64,000 nucleotides of DNA from Streptomyces sp. CBMA152 (GCF_014596475.1 NZ_MECJ01000006.1:186001-250000), one strand, 5' to 3'. Counted from the first letter of the stretch, positions 26,817-36,014 are shown. The notes: generated from the sequence alone by a model not told the origin. Program-made: numbers and translations.

Positions 26817-27542
26817 TCAGGCGGTCTTGACGTTGATCGCGCCGCTGCTCGTGGTCACGTCGAGGTGGTGCGGGCCCGTCGGGTCGTCGTCGATGGCAAC
26901 CTCCTGGCCGCCGCTGTGGCTCTTCGTGGTCACCCGGTACTTGCCGTCGGGGACGGTCACCGTGACGGCGCCGCTGCTCGCGTGGGCCTGGACGTCCTCG
27001 GGCGAGGTCGCGTGGAGGTCGATGGCGCCGCTGGACGACTTGGCCTTGATGGGGCCGCCGTTGAGTCGCTTTCCGGTGATCGCGCCGCTGGACGCGCGTA
27101 CGTCGACCGCGCCCTTGACGTCGTCCAGGTCGATGGCCCCGGAGGACGTCGACACGGATACCGCGCTCGTGCGGGAGAGTTGGACCGCTCCGCTCGACGT
27201 CTCGCCGGTCACCGGGATACCCGCCGGCAGGTCGACCGTGTACGCGACCGAGCAGTCCCCGCCACAGCCGCTCAGCACCAGGACGCCGTTCTCGACGTGG
27301 TGCGTCGGCCCGGGGCGGTCACCGTCGTACTCGACGTAACGGTGCAGGTCGACCTTGGTGGCGCCCTCCTTGCCACGCAGGGTGATCGCACCGGATCCGC
27401 TGTCCAGGCGCACCGAGGTGATCTTCTCGGACACCGTGGTGTCGTCGTCGAAGTGGTCACGCAGCATGCCGCACGCGCTGAGCCCACCGAGGGCGATTCC
27501 GGTCGTCGCGACGGCAGTGAGCAGTCGGAGGCGCGCACGCAT
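26817..27542 (-). CDS. DUF4097-type repeat lipoprotein
   Basis: 241 residues. The lipobox LSAC (Cys about residue 24) predicts a lipoprotein on the outer membrane face. The rest is a parallel beta-helix of ~16-residue repeats built on SSGAI/V-x-L (for example TSSGAIDLDDVKG, ASSGAITGKRLNG, ASSGAVTVTVPDG), diagnostic of DUF4097 adhesin-like proteins. Function unknown; a surface scaffold is likely. A strong hairpin terminator follows. Confidence 0.83.
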   Translation of the reverse strand: MRARLRLLTAVATTGIALGGLSACGMLRDHFDDDTTVSEKITSVRLDSGSGAITLRGKEGATKVDLHRYVEYDGDRPGPTHHVENGVLVLSGCGGDCSVAYTVDLPAGIPVTGETSSGAVQLSRTSAVSVSTSSGAIDLDDVKGAVDVRASSGAITGKRLNGGPIKAKSSSGAIDLHATSPEDVQAHASSGAVTVTVPDGKYRVTTKSHSGGQEVAIDDDPTGPHHLDVTTSSGAINVKTA

Positions 27543-27813
27543 GAAGTATTCACCGTTCCTGAGAGTGTGTTGGCGTCCCCTCCTGGGGACGCCCCAACGC
27601 TATGCGCGTAGTCGGCCGCCGACCATGGGGTAAACCCCCGGATTCGAGGTGGCATTAGCTACACCTTGAGCCCGGGGGCGGGAAGTTCGATCAATCCTGA
27701 CGTGGGGTCAGATTCGTGGGCGACCCGTGCACGGTGCTCGGCGCTTGACCTCAAGTTTGGTTCAGCTTCTACCTTCGTGGTCATCGGCAGCAGCCAACCA
27801 AGGAGGCATTCCT

Positions 27814-28287
27814 ATGACCACGTCCACGTCCAGCTCCACCTCCGCCGTTCCCGCGCATTACCGCAACGCCGTGATCGCTCACATCATGCTCGACGGTGCC
27901 GGCGACGCGATCGACTTCTACGTTGCCGCGTTCGGCGCCGAGGAGTTGTTCCGTCTCGACGGTCCGGATGGGCGGATCCTGCATGCCGAGGTGGGTATTC
28001 AGGGGTCCACCATCATGCTCGGTGACGCCGAGGGGCCCGTTTTCAGCGCGCCTACCGCCGTCGGGAGCACCACCGTGGGGTTGCACGTATTCGTCGATGA
28101 CGTGGATGCGCTCGTGGAGCGGGCCGTCGCGGCCGGAGCCGAGTTGCTGCAACCGCCCACCGACCAGTTCCACGGCGACCGTACGGCCATACTGCGGGAC
28201 CCGTACGGTCACGTATGGGTCTTCCTCACGCACGTGGAGGACCTGACCCCGGACGAGATCGCGCGTCGGGCGGCGCGGATGCTTTGA
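27814..28287 (+). CDS. VOC family (glyoxalase/PhnB-like) protein
   Basis: 157 residues with AAGGAGG 9 nt before ATG. The VOC fold shows in IAHIMLDGAGDAIDFYVAAFGAEE and the second half VGLHVFVDDVDALVERAVAAGAELLQPPTD...YGHVWVFLTH. It is closest in style to PhnB/3-demethylubiquinone-type proteins of unknown substrate. Its 3' end overlaps by 62 bp the end of the convergent ArsR-type regulator. Confidence 0.87.
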   Translation: MTTSTSSSTSAVPAHYRNAVIAHIMLDGAGDAIDFYVAAFGAEELFRLDGPDGRILHAEVGIQGSTIMLGDAEGPVFSAPTAVGSTTVGLHVFVDDVDALVERAVAAGAELLQPPTDQFHGDRTAILRDPYGHVWVFLTHVEDLTPDEIARRAARML

Positions 28288-29272
28288 GGAGCGTTTCGGC
28301 CGCGGTGGTGCGGGCGTAGAGGACGGAGCGGCCGGCTCGGTGGGCGGTGACCAGGCCCGCGTTGCGCAGCGCGGTCAGGTATTGGGACACCCCCGCCGGG
28401 GACAGGCCGGTGCGGTGGGCCAGTTGGGTGGTGGAGGCGGGGGTGCCGAGTTCGGCCAGCAGACGGGTTCGTGAGCGGCCGAGTACGGCGGCGAGCGCGT
28501 CGGTGTCGGGGGCGGGACTTGAGGTCCACAGCGAGCCGATACCCCGTGCTGGGTAGGCGAGTTGGGGCGGCTCTGGTGGCGCGACCCTGGTGATCAGGCG
28601 CGGCCCCGTGAACGCCGAGGGGACCAGCAGCAACCCCGGGCCCGATGTGGTGCGGGACAGGGGTTTGCTCCGGCGGTTCAGATGCAGCGCGCTGCCGTCC
28701 CACCGCACCGCGCTGTGCAGGTCGTTGAGTACGTGGCCCGCGCCGTGCTCGGCGACCTGACGGGCCCGGTGGAAGATGTCGGTGTCCAGCACCGCGCGGA
28801 TACGTGCCCAGTACGGCGCCAGTGCCAACTCCCAGTATTTCTCGATCTCTTGGGTGAGTCTGGCCAGGTGGGTGTGCGGGTCCTGGTGCAGCGACCGCAG
28901 TCGGGGGCCGAGGCGTACCTGGTGGTATTCCAGGTGGTCGAGATCCTTGCGGACGCGGTCGACCGGGGCCTCCTGGACAGCCGCCAGCTCCGCGGCCAGT
29001 GTCGGTGTCGGGCCTGCGGAGGCCGGGTTGAGGAAGTAAGGGAAGAAACCCGTCGGCGGGATCAACTCCGCCAGCCAGCCCCGGTCAAGACCGGCCGCCG
29101 CCACCCGTGGCCGGATCTGCTGGATCCAGGGGCCATGGACCGGGGAGGCGGACGCGTGCGGGGACAGTAGCCGGAAGCTGGTCACCACCTGCCACATCGG
29201 CGAGACGGCGAACCGTACTTGCGCCAGATCGTTCGCCGAGAACTCCAGCTCCGCCAGGATGACCACCCTCAA
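28226..29272 (-). CDS. ArsR-type transcriptional regulator with DUF5937-like N-terminus
   Basis: 348 residues. The last ~90 hold a winged helix-turn-helix (LGRSRTRLLAELGTPASTTQLAHRTGLSPAGVSQYLTALRNAGLV) of ArsR type. The long N-terminal part (LEFSANDLAQVRFAVSPMWQVVTSFRLL) is the Streptomyces DUF5937 type, probably a ligand or partner domain. It is divergent from the aldo/keto reductase at 29333; the intergenic region has a 13-bp dyad (agtggc-g-gccact, 29296-29308) that could be its operator. Confidence 0.83.
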   Translation of the reverse strand: MRVVILAELEFSANDLAQVRFAVSPMWQVVTSFRLLSPHASASPVHGPWIQQIRPRVAAAGLDRGWLAELIPPTGFFPYFLNPASAGPTPTLAAELAAVQEAPVDRVRKDLDHLEYHQVRLGPRLRSLHQDPHTHLARLTQEIEKYWELALAPYWARIRAVLDTDIFHRARQVAEHGAGHVLNDLHSAVRWDGSALHLNRRSKPLSRTTSGPGLLLVPSAFTGPRLITRVAPPEPPQLAYPARGIGSLWTSSPAPDTDALAAVLGRSRTRLLAELGTPASTTQLAHRTGLSPAGVSQYLTALRNAGLVTAHRAGRSVLYARTTAAETLLKASAPPDARSRPGSGPPRA

Positions 29273-29332
29273 CAGGATTCACGTATGTCTGAATCAGTGG
29301 CGGCCACTGTAGCCCGTACAGATCATTCCGGC

Positions 29333-30259
29333 ATGACCTCAAGCACCACAAGCGCCTCAAGCCCCGCGATCACCGCCGCCGCATCCGGCACCTGGACCCT
29401 CGGCGACCGCGTCGTCCACCGCATCGGCCTCGGCGCGATGCGGCTGCCCCAGCACGGCGAGGCACTGGTGCCCGGAGCCGTCCCGCGCGACCGCGACCAG
29501 GCGATCCGGGTGCTGCGCCGCGCGGTCGAGCTCGGGGTGAACCACATCGACACCGCCGCGTTCTACTTCTCCCCGCTGCGGTCCGCCAACGAGCTGATCA
29601 ACCGGGCGCTCTCCCCGTACCCGGATGACCTCGTCATCGTCACCAAGGTCGGTCCGGGTCGGGACCCCTCGGGCGACTGGCTGCCCCACGCCGACCCTCG
29701 TCAACTGCGCGGCCAGGTCGAGGAGAACCTGCGTCAGCTCGGCCGCGACCACCTGGACGTGGTGAACCTGCGCATCGTGGGCACCGATTCGATCGCCGAG
29801 CGGTTCGGCGCGCTGGCCGAACTGCGCGATGCCGGGCTCATCCGCCATCTGGGCCTGTCCAACATCCGCCCCCACCACCTCGCCGAGGCCCAGGCCATCG
29901 CGCCGGTGGTCTGCGTCCAGAACATGCACGGCATCGGCGCGTCACCCGAGCAGGAAGAGCTCCTGCGGACGTGCGGTGAACAGCGCATCGCGTTCGTACC
30001 GTTCTACTCGATCGCCGGTACCGGACGCCAAGCCGGTGCGACCGCCGACGACAGCGACACGGTGCACACCATCGCCCGCGCCCACGGAGTGAGCGCGGCG
30101 CAGATCCGGCTGGCCTGGACCCTGCACCGAGGCCCCCACGTCCTGGCCATCCCCGGCACCGGCGACCCCGACCACCTCACCCAGAACGTGGCCGCCGGCA
30201 CCCTGCGGCTCTCCGGGAGCGAACTCACCGCCCTGGATGGCGTCCCTGTTCCCGCGTAG
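29333..30259 (+). CDS. Aldo/keto reductase
   Basis: 308 residues from ATG 29333 (ATG 29285 is an alternative giving 16 more residues). A TIM-barrel AKR: IGLGAMRLP at the start, GVNHIDTAAFY with the conserved Asp and Tyr of the tetrad, and IVTKVG with the Lys. The His position lies in LDVVNLRIVG, where the usual His is not evident. IAFVPFYSIAG and LAIPGTGDPDHLTQN contact NADPH. A general NADPH-dependent oxidoreductase, likely repressed by the divergent ArsR regulator. Confidence 0.85.
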   Translation: MTSSTTSASSPAITAAASGTWTLGDRVVHRIGLGAMRLPQHGEALVPGAVPRDRDQAIRVLRRAVELGVNHIDTAAFYFSPLRSANELINRALSPYPDDLVIVTKVGPGRDPSGDWLPHADPRQLRGQVEENLRQLGRDHLDVVNLRIVGTDSIAERFGALAELRDAGLIRHLGLSNIRPHHLAEAQAIAPVVCVQNMHGIGASPEQEELLRTCGEQRIAFVPFYSIAGTGRQAGATADDSDTVHTIARAHGVSAAQIRLAWTLHRGPHVLAIPGTGDPDHLTQNVAAGTLRLSGSELTALDGVPVPA

Positions 30260-30293
30260 GCCAGGTGCGGGCACCCCACGCAACCGCCCGGAC

Positions 30294-31457
30294 TCACGCA
30301 TCCGCCACCGAATCGAACTCCACCTCCTCCCGCCCCACCCCCTGCGCATCCGCGTCCACCGACCTGCGCAGCGCCTCGTGGAGCTTGGCGGGGGTGAGGA
30401 CGCCCACGAAGTGGGAGCCGTCCAGGACCGCCACCCAGCCCGCGTCGTACTGGAGCATCTCGCTGAACGCCTGCTTGAGAGGGGCGCCGACCGGGACCCA
30501 GGCCTCCATGCGGCGGGCCAGGTCGGCGACCGTGCCCGGGGTGCCGGCCAGGGACAGCTCGTCCGTGGAGACCCAGCCGTGGAGTTCGCCGGACGCGTTG
30601 AGCACGACCGCCCAGCGTGCCTCGGTCTCGCGCAGGCGCGCGGCCGCGGCCCCGGCGGGCTCGTCCAGGCGGGCGACCGGCGGCTGTTCCAGGTCGGCCT
30701 CTTCCACCGTGGTCACGGAGAGCCGCTTCAGGCCCCGGTCGGCGCCCACGAACTGGGCCACGTACGGGGTCGCCGGGGCGCCCAGGACCGCCGCCGGGGT
30801 GTCGAACTGTTCGATGCGGCCCTGTCCGTACACCGCCATCCGGTCACCCATCCGTACCGCCTCCTCGATGTCATGGGTGACCAGGAGGACCGTCTTGCGG
30901 ACCGTCGCCTGAAGGCTCAGGAACTCGTTCTGCAGCCGCTCCCGAACCACCGGGTCCACCGCGCCGAACGGTTCGTCCATCAGGAGGACCGGCGGGTCGG
31001 CGGCCAGGGCGCGCGCCACTCCGACCCGCTGGCGCTGACCGCCCGACAGCTGGGCCGGATAGCGGGCGCCGAACGTCTTCGGGTCCAGGCCCACCAGGTC
31101 AAGGAGCTCCGCCGCCCGCGCCCGCGCCTTCGCCCGCTTCCAGCCGACGAGAGCGGGGACGGTGGCGGTGTTGTCCAGGACCGTACGGTGCGGGAACAGC
31201 CCGACCTGCTGGATGACGTAGCCGATCCGGCGGCGCAGTTTCACCGGGTCGAGCGACGCGATGTCCTCGCCGTCCACCAGGATGCGGCCGGACGTGGGCT
31301 CGATCAGACGGTTCACCATCATCATGGTGGTCGTCTTGCCGCAGCCCGAGGGGCCGACGAGGGTGACCAGTTCCCCCTCGCCCACCTCGAAGGACAGGCC
31401 GTCGACGGCGCTCGTACCGTCCGGGTACACCTTGCTGACCTGCTCGAACCGGATCAT
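30294..31457 (-). CDS. Osmoprotectant-type ABC transporter ATP-binding protein with CBS domains
   Basis: 387 residues. The ATPase domain (1-~240) has Walker A GPSGCGKT, Q-loop YVIQQVGLF, signature LSGGQRQRV and Walker B LLMDEPFGAVD. The C-terminal ~130 residues form a CBS pair, the ionic-strength/c-di-AMP-sensing module of OpuA/OpuC ATPases. It is the natural partner of the two permeases and binding protein at 9338-11809 but lies 18.5 kb away on the opposite strand, with no transporter genes next to it. Confidence 0.9.
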   Translation of the reverse strand: MIRFEQVSKVYPDGTSAVDGLSFEVGEGELVTLVGPSGCGKTTTMMMVNRLIEPTSGRILVDGEDIASLDPVKLRRRIGYVIQQVGLFPHRTVLDNTATVPALVGWKRAKARARAAELLDLVGLDPKTFGARYPAQLSGGQRQRVGVARALAADPPVLLMDEPFGAVDPVVRERLQNEFLSLQATVRKTVLLVTHDIEEAVRMGDRMAVYGQGRIEQFDTPAAVLGAPATPYVAQFVGADRGLKRLSVTTVEEADLEQPPVARLDEPAGAAAARLRETEARWAVVLNASGELHGWVSTDELSLAGTPGTVADLARRMEAWVPVGAPLKQAFSEMLQYDAGWVAVLDGSHFVGVLTPAKLHEALRRSVDADAQGVGREEVEFDSVADA

Positions 31458-31584
31458 GGACCCACGCTAGGAGGCACGGGGGCCGTACGCACACCGGCCA
31501 CGGCCGGGTGAGTGCGACCGTGTCGAGGCCCGCCGGGGTCTTTCGGGCTCCGGCGAAGATCGTCCCGCCTCGTAAGCTGCCCTC

Positions 31585-32325
31585 ATGACAGACCAGTTGG
31601 AGCAGTTGGAAGAGATGCCCGACGACTGGCAGCGCGCGCTGGCGGTCGTCGCCCACCCGGACGACCTGGAGTACGGCTGCGCCGCGGCGATCGCCGGATG
31701 GACCGACGGCGGCCGCGAGGTCACCTATCTGCTCGCCACTCGTGGCGAGGCGGGCATCGACGGCGTCGGGCCCGCCGAGTGCGGGCCGCTGCGCGAGCGG
31801 GAGCAGCGGGCGAGCGCGGCCGTGGTCGGTGTCTCGGCGGTCGAGTTCCTGGACCACCAGGACGGCGTGATCGAGTACGGCATCGGGCTGCGCCGGGACA
31901 TCGCCGCCGCCATCCGCAGGCATCGGCCCGAGCTGGTCATCACCCTCAACCACCGGGACACCTGGGGCGGCGTCACCTGGAACTCGCCCGACCACCGCGC
32001 CGTCGGCCGGGCCACGCTCGACGCCGCCGGGGACGCCGGGAACCGCTGGATCTTCCCCGAGCTCGCCGATCAGGGGCTCGATCCGTGGAACGGTGTGCGG
32101 TGGGTGGCGGTGGCCGGTTCCGTCTCGCCCACCCACGCCGTCGACGCCACCCCCGGTCTCGAACGCTCGGTGGACTCCCTCATGGAGCACCGCAGCTACA
32201 TCGAGGGCCTGACGAGCGAGGACCCCGAGACGTACTGCCGCACCTTCCTGACCGGTAACGCCGAGCGTGGGTCGGTCCGGTTCGGCGGCCGCCCGGCGGT
32301 CACCTTCGAGCTCTTCCCGCGCTGA
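31585..32325 (+). CDS. PIG-L family deacetylase
   Basis: 246 residues. The zinc-binding AHPDD motif (VVAHPDDLEYGCAAAI, near residue 24) and the later NHRDTWGGVTWNSPDHRAVG with the third His ligand define the LmbE/PIG-L fold. Actinobacterial members include the mycothiol enzymes MshB and Mca and antibiotic-tailoring deacetylases. The neighbourhood does not fix the substrate. It is divergent from the OpuCA-like gene across 127 bp. Confidence 0.88.
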   Translation: MTDQLEQLEEMPDDWQRALAVVAHPDDLEYGCAAAIAGWTDGGREVTYLLATRGEAGIDGVGPAECGPLREREQRASAAVVGVSAVEFLDHQDGVIEYGIGLRRDIAAAIRRHRPELVITLNHRDTWGGVTWNSPDHRAVGRATLDAAGDAGNRWIFPELADQGLDPWNGVRWVAVAGSVSPTHAVDATPGLERSVDSLMEHRSYIEGLTSEDPETYCRTFLTGNAERGSVRFGGRPAVTFELFPR

Positions 32326-32374
32326 GCGGAGGGGCGGGTCCGGGGGTTCCTGCGCGCGACCGTGGGCCGATATT

Positions 32375-32389
32375 CTGACGGACCGTCAG
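32375..32389. promoter_or_regulatory. Perfect 15-bp operator ctgacgg-a-ccgtcag
   Basis: A TGACGG...CCGTCA dyad lies about 55 bp upstream of the enoyl-CoA hydratase start, within a looser pair gccgat...atcggc. Such elements are typical TetR-family operators in front of actinobacterial acyl-CoA catabolism genes. No TetR gene is adjacent. Confidence 0.65.
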
Positions 32390-32441
32390 CACATCGGCCC
32401 ACGACCATATGCCCCCGTATACGAGACGAGGCGACCGGGAG

Positions 32442-33278
32442 ATGATCGACACCCTGGACCGGGAGATCCGCGACGGCGAGGAGCGGATACGTCTCGACGT
32501 CACCGAGCACGGAGTCGGCGTCCTCACCCTCTGCCGCCCCGCCACGCTCAATGGCTGGAGCTGGGAGTCGAGCCGTCAACTCGGCCTGCTGGTCGACCGG
32601 ATCCGCTTCGACGACACGATCCGGGCCGTACTGCTCCGCGCCGAGGGCCGGGCCTTCTGCGCCGGGATCGACGTCACCGCCCCCGGCGGCGCGATCACCG
32701 GCCGCTCCCCGGCCGAACGCACCCACCGCTACTACGAGGGCATCCGCTGGGTGCACGAGCGGTTCGCCGTGTTCGCCCGGCTGCCGCAGCCCGTGATCGC
32801 GGCGGTGCAGGGGTACTGCCTCGGCTTCGGCTTCGAGCTGGCGCTGATGGCCGACATCAGGATCGCCGCCGAGGGCGCCGTCTTCGCGCTGCCGGAGGCG
32901 CGGCTCGGCGTCGCCGTCGACGCGGGCGGCGATCTGCGTATCGCCCGGGACGCGGGCGCGGGCTGGGCGAAGTTCCTCGCCCTCACCGGCCGCCGCATCG
33001 ACGCGGCCACCGCCGAGCGACTCAACATCGTCCAACTGGTCGTGCCACATAGCGAGTTGGAGCAGCGGGCGCGCGAGATCGCCGAGCAGATCGCCGACAA
33101 CGCCCCGCTCGCGGTACGCGCGATCAAACGGAACATCGACGCCTTCGCGGACGCCGGGATGGCCGAGGCCCTGGACCGTACGGCCATGTCCGCCGCACTC
33201 ACCCTCACCTCCGAGGACGCCCGCGAGGGCTACACCGCCAAGGCGGCCCATCGTCCGCCCACCTTTGACGGCGTATGA
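32442..33278 (+). CDS. Enoyl-CoA hydratase/isomerase (crotonase) family protein
   Basis: 278 residues from ATG 32442 (32409 is possible). The crotonase fold shows in VLTLCRPATLNGWSW, the oxyanion-hole GRAFCAGIDVT, and FGFELALMADIRIAAEGAVFALPEARLG. It should hydrate or isomerise 2-enoyl-CoA in fatty-acid or other acyl-CoA breakdown. It is convergent with an SDR gene only 5 bp beyond its stop and close to two acyl-CoA dehydrogenases. Confidence 0.88.
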   Translation: MIDTLDREIRDGEERIRLDVTEHGVGVLTLCRPATLNGWSWESSRQLGLLVDRIRFDDTIRAVLLRAEGRAFCAGIDVTAPGGAITGRSPAERTHRYYEGIRWVHERFAVFARLPQPVIAAVQGYCLGFGFELALMADIRIAAEGAVFALPEARLGVAVDAGGDLRIARDAGAGWAKFLALTGRRIDAATAERLNIVQLVVPHSELEQRAREIAEQIADNAPLAVRAIKRNIDAFADAGMAEALDRTAMSAALTLTSEDAREGYTAKAAHRPPTFDGV

Positions 33279-33282
33279 CATC

Positions 33283-34191
33283 TCAAGCCTCGAATGGACC
33301 TCTGTCCAACTGCTCCCGTACGGTCCGCATCGGCGCCGCCACCACTGTCCGCCGCTGCCAGTTCGCGCCGTCCACCACCAAGGTGTGACTGCTGATGAAA
33401 CGTGCGTACGGGGAGGCGAGGAAGGTCGCCGCCCAGCCGAGCTCATGGGGCTGGCCGACCCGTAACGCGGGCTGGCGGGCGGCGAGTTCTCCGGATGCCT
33501 CGGCCGTGTCGAGTCCGGCGCGGATCGCGTCCGGGAGGTCCGGGTGTGGGAAGAGACCCGGGATGAGACCGTTGACCTGGATGCCATACGGTCCCCACTC
33601 CACCGCCAACGTCTCCACCAGATTGCGCACCCCGGCCTTCGCTGCCGCCGAGTGGGCGTGCCCCGGACCGCCGGTCCAGGCGTAGGACGCCCCCACGTTG
33701 ATCACCGAACCGGGCGTCCCCGCCGCGAGATGGCGGCGGCCGAACTCCCGGGTCATGAACCAGGTCCCGGTCAGCGTGATGTCGACGACCACACGCCAGG
33801 CATTGGGGGACAGGTCTTCAGCGGGGGAAGGGAAGTTGGCGGCGGCGTTGTTGACGAGGACGGTCGGCAGGCCGACCGTCCGCTCGGCCTCGTCGAAGGC
33901 CTCGCCGATCTGCTCCGGCTGTCGGATGTCGCACACCGCCGTCACCACTTGGCCACCGAGAGCCGCCAGTTCCTCTCGTGCCGCCTTCAGCCGCTCCTGG
34001 GTACGCCCCACGATCACCAACTCCGCGCCGAGCCGGGCGAATTCGGCCGAGATCGCCTTGCCGAGGCCGGAGCCGCCGCCGGTGACCAGGACCACGGTCC
34101 CGTCGTACGTGCCCGGCGGCAGTGCGCGGGTGCCCGGCGGGGGAGGGGAGGGGAGGCCGGGCAGTGCGGAGTGCGTACTCTCGTCCGTCAT
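33283..34191 (-). CDS. SDR oxidoreductase, 2,4-dienoyl-CoA reductase-like
   Basis: 302 residues from ATG 34191. The Rossmann motif VTGGGSGLGKA and VNNAAANFPSPAEDLS are present. The usual YxxxK site is replaced by HAHSAAAKAG followed by LAVEWGPYGIQVN, the pattern of peroxisomal-type 2,4-dienoyl-CoA reductases (DECR2), which use different catalytic residues. That points to reduction of unsaturated acyl-CoA and fits the adjacent crotonase and dehydrogenases. Codon 243 is a TTA (33463-33465). Divergent from the cupin regulator. Confidence 0.84.
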   Translation of the reverse strand: MTDESTHSALPGLPSPPPPGTRALPPGTYDGTVVLVTGGGSGLGKAISAEFARLGAELVIVGRTQERLKAAREELAALGGQVVTAVCDIRQPEQIGEAFDEAERTVGLPTVLVNNAAANFPSPAEDLSPNAWRVVVDITLTGTWFMTREFGRRHLAAGTPGSVINVGASYAWTGGPGHAHSAAAKAGVRNLVETLAVEWGPYGIQVNGLIPGLFPHPDLPDAIRAGLDTAEASGELAARQPALRVGQPHELGWAATFLASPYARFISSHTLVVDGANWQRRTVVAAPMRTVREQLDRGPFEA

Positions 34192-34311
34192 GGCGGCATG
34201 CCTATCGGGCGAGGGTCGAAAACGCCATGGCCGTGCCGCGCGCGAAGGCCGATGCAGATTCGATGACATGCCGGGTTGACAACCGGGCTTGCCGATTCTG
34301 CAATGGAACGT

Positions 34312-34896
34312 ATGGATGAGGAGCGGGAACTCGACGACGTACTGAACGAGGTGGGGCCCCGGCTGCGGCGGATCCGTAAAGACCGTGGGGCCACGCTCGG
34401 GGATCTGTCGGCGGCCACCGGGATCTCCGTGTCCACGCTGTCCCGGCTGGAGTCGGGACACCGGCGGCCCAGTCTGGAGCTGCTGCTGCCGATCGCCCGG
34501 GCCCATCAGGTGCCGCTCGACGATCTGGTGGGCGCGCCGCCGGTGGGGGATCCCCGGGTGCGGGCCAAGCCGATCGTGCGGGGGAGCAAGAGCATGGTGC
34601 CGCTCACCCGCCAGCCGGGCGGGCTCCAGGCGTACAAGGTGGTCGATCGAGGCTTTGGCGGGCAGCCCGAGCCGAGGATCCATGAGGGGTACGAGTGGCT
34701 GTATGTGCTGGCGGGACGGCTGCGGCTGGTGCTCGCCGAGCATGATGTGGTGCTGGCGGCGGGCGAGGCGGCGGAGTTCGACACGCGGCTGCCGCACTGG
34801 TTCGGGCCCGCCGGGGACGCGCCGGTGGAGTATCTGAGCCTGTTCGGTCCGCAGGGCGAGCGGATGCACGTACGGGCGCGACCGAAACAGCCGTGA
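34312..34896 (+). CDS. XRE-family regulator with C-terminal cupin domain
   Basis: 194 residues from ATG 34312; ATG 34303 and TTG 34276 are in frame and possible, and no start has a good ribosome binding site. The helix-turn-helix is GATLGDLSAATGISVSTLSRLESGHRRPS; the cupin follows (HEGYEWLYVLAGRLRLVLAEHDVVLAAGEAAEFDTRLPHW) and probably binds a small ligand. It is divergent from the SDR gene. The intergenic region contains ggttg-a-caacc (34274-34284) and a flanking near-perfect inverted repeat of ttctgca type, plausible operators for this protein. Confidence 0.87.
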   Translation: MDEERELDDVLNEVGPRLRRIRKDRGATLGDLSAATGISVSTLSRLESGHRRPSLELLLPIARAHQVPLDDLVGAPPVGDPRVRAKPIVRGSKSMVPLTRQPGGLQAYKVVDRGFGGQPEPRIHEGYEWLYVLAGRLRLVLAEHDVVLAAGEAAEFDTRLPHWFGPAGDAPVEYLSLFGPQGERMHVRARPKQP

Positions 34897-34975
34897 CCGC
34901 GCGGTCCCAGCGCTCTCCCGGCCACCCGCGTGGCTGATCCTCGCCCCGATCGCCGTCACCTGTTCCCTCAGTGGC

Positions 34976-34987
34976 AAGCGACCGCTT
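34976..34987. promoter_or_regulatory. Operator-like dyad aagcg-ac-cgctt before the quinone oxidoreductase operon
   Basis: The dyad lies about 60 bp upstream of the first gene of a three-gene acyl-CoA dehydrogenase operon. Such AAGCG...CGCTT elements are frequent TetR-family sites in front of actinobacterial acyl-CoA dehydrogenase genes. The assignment rests on pattern and position only. Confidence 0.55.
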
Positions 34988-35045
34988 AGTATGCCGCTGA
35001 GCAAGGGTACGCAGCGGTACCGCCTACAGCGCGTGGAGGCTCCGA

Positions 35046-36014
35046 ATGCAGGCATGGCGAGTGCACGAGAACGGCGAGCCGGGCGAGGTGATGCGCCTCG
35101 AAGACGTCGAGCCGCCCACGCCGGGACCGGGGCAGGTCCTGCTCAAGGTGCGTGCCGCGAACATCAACTTCCCGGACGCGCTGCTCTGCCGGGGGCAGTA
35201 CCAGATCAAGCCCCCGCTGCCCTTCACGCCGGGCGTGGAGATCTGCGGCGAGACCGAGGACGGGCGGCGGGTCATCGCCAACCCCGTGCTGCCGTTCGGC
35301 GGGCTCGCCGAGTACGTGGTCGCCGACGCGGCGGCGCTGCTGCCCGCGCCCGACGCGCTGGACGACACCGAGGCCGCCGCCCTGCACATCGGCTACCAGA
35401 CCGGCATGTTCGGGCTGCACCGCCGGGCGAACCTCCAGGCGGGCGAGACGCTGCTCGTGCACGCCGCCGCCGGGGGCGTCGGCAGCGCGGCCGTCCAGCT
35501 CGGCAAGGCTGCCGGGGCCAAGGTCATCGGTGTGGTCGGCGGGGCCGAAAAGGCCGCGATCGCACGGGAGTTGGGGTGTGACCTGGTCATCGACCGGCGA
35601 ACCGACGACATCGTGGCCGCCGTGAAGGAGGCCACCGGCGGACGCGGCGCCGATGTCATCTACGACCCCGTCGGCGGCGACGCGTACGCCAAGTCCGCCA
35701 AGTGCGTGGCCTTCGAGGGCCGGATCCTGGTCGTCGGCTTCGCCAGCGGCACCATCCCGGCGCCCGCCCTCAACCACGCGCTGGTGAAGAACTACTCGAT
35801 CGTCGGTCTGCACTGGGGCCTGTACGCGCAGAAGGACCCGGCGTCGATCCTGCGCTGCCACGAGCAGCTGACCGAGCTCGCCACCAAGGGCGCCGTCAAG
35901 CCGCTGATCAGCGAGCGTGTGCCGATGGCGGACGCTGCCGCCGCCGTGCAGCGGGTCGCCGACGGCACCACCACCGGCCGGGTGGTCGTGGTCCCGGACG
36001 GAGCCGGCCGATGA
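35046..36014 (+). CDS. NADPH:quinone oxidoreductase (MDR family)
   Basis: 322 residues. A zinc-free medium-chain dehydrogenase/reductase: NINFPDALLCRGQYQIKPPLPFTPGVE at the start, the nucleotide-binding VHAAAGGVGSAAVQLGKAAGAKVIG, and VIYDPVGGDAYAKS. It reduces quinones or 2-enoyl thioesters with NADPH. It is the first gene of an operon with two acyl-CoA dehydrogenases, joined by an ATGA overlap, so a role as enoyl reductase or electron donor in that pathway is likely. Confidence 0.88.
   Translation: MQAWRVHENGEPGEVMRLEDVEPPTPGPGQVLLKVRAANINFPDALLCRGQYQIKPPLPFTPGVEICGETEDGRRVIANPVLPFGGLAEYVVADAAALLPAPDALDDTEAAALHIGYQTGMFGLHRRANLQAGETLLVHAAAGGVGSAAVQLGKAAGAKVIGVVGGAEKAAIARELGCDLVIDRRTDDIVAAVKEATGGRGADVIYDPVGGDAYAKSAKCVAFEGRILVVGFASGTIPAPALNHALVKNYSIVGLHWGLYAQKDPASILRCHEQLTELATKGAVKPLISERVPMADAAAAVQRVADGTTTGRVVVVPDGAGR

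Noticed and set aside
24365..26830. 821-codon plus-strand open frame over the GH59 gene
   Set aside because: Antisense shadow of a gene with clear catalytic and lectin motifs.
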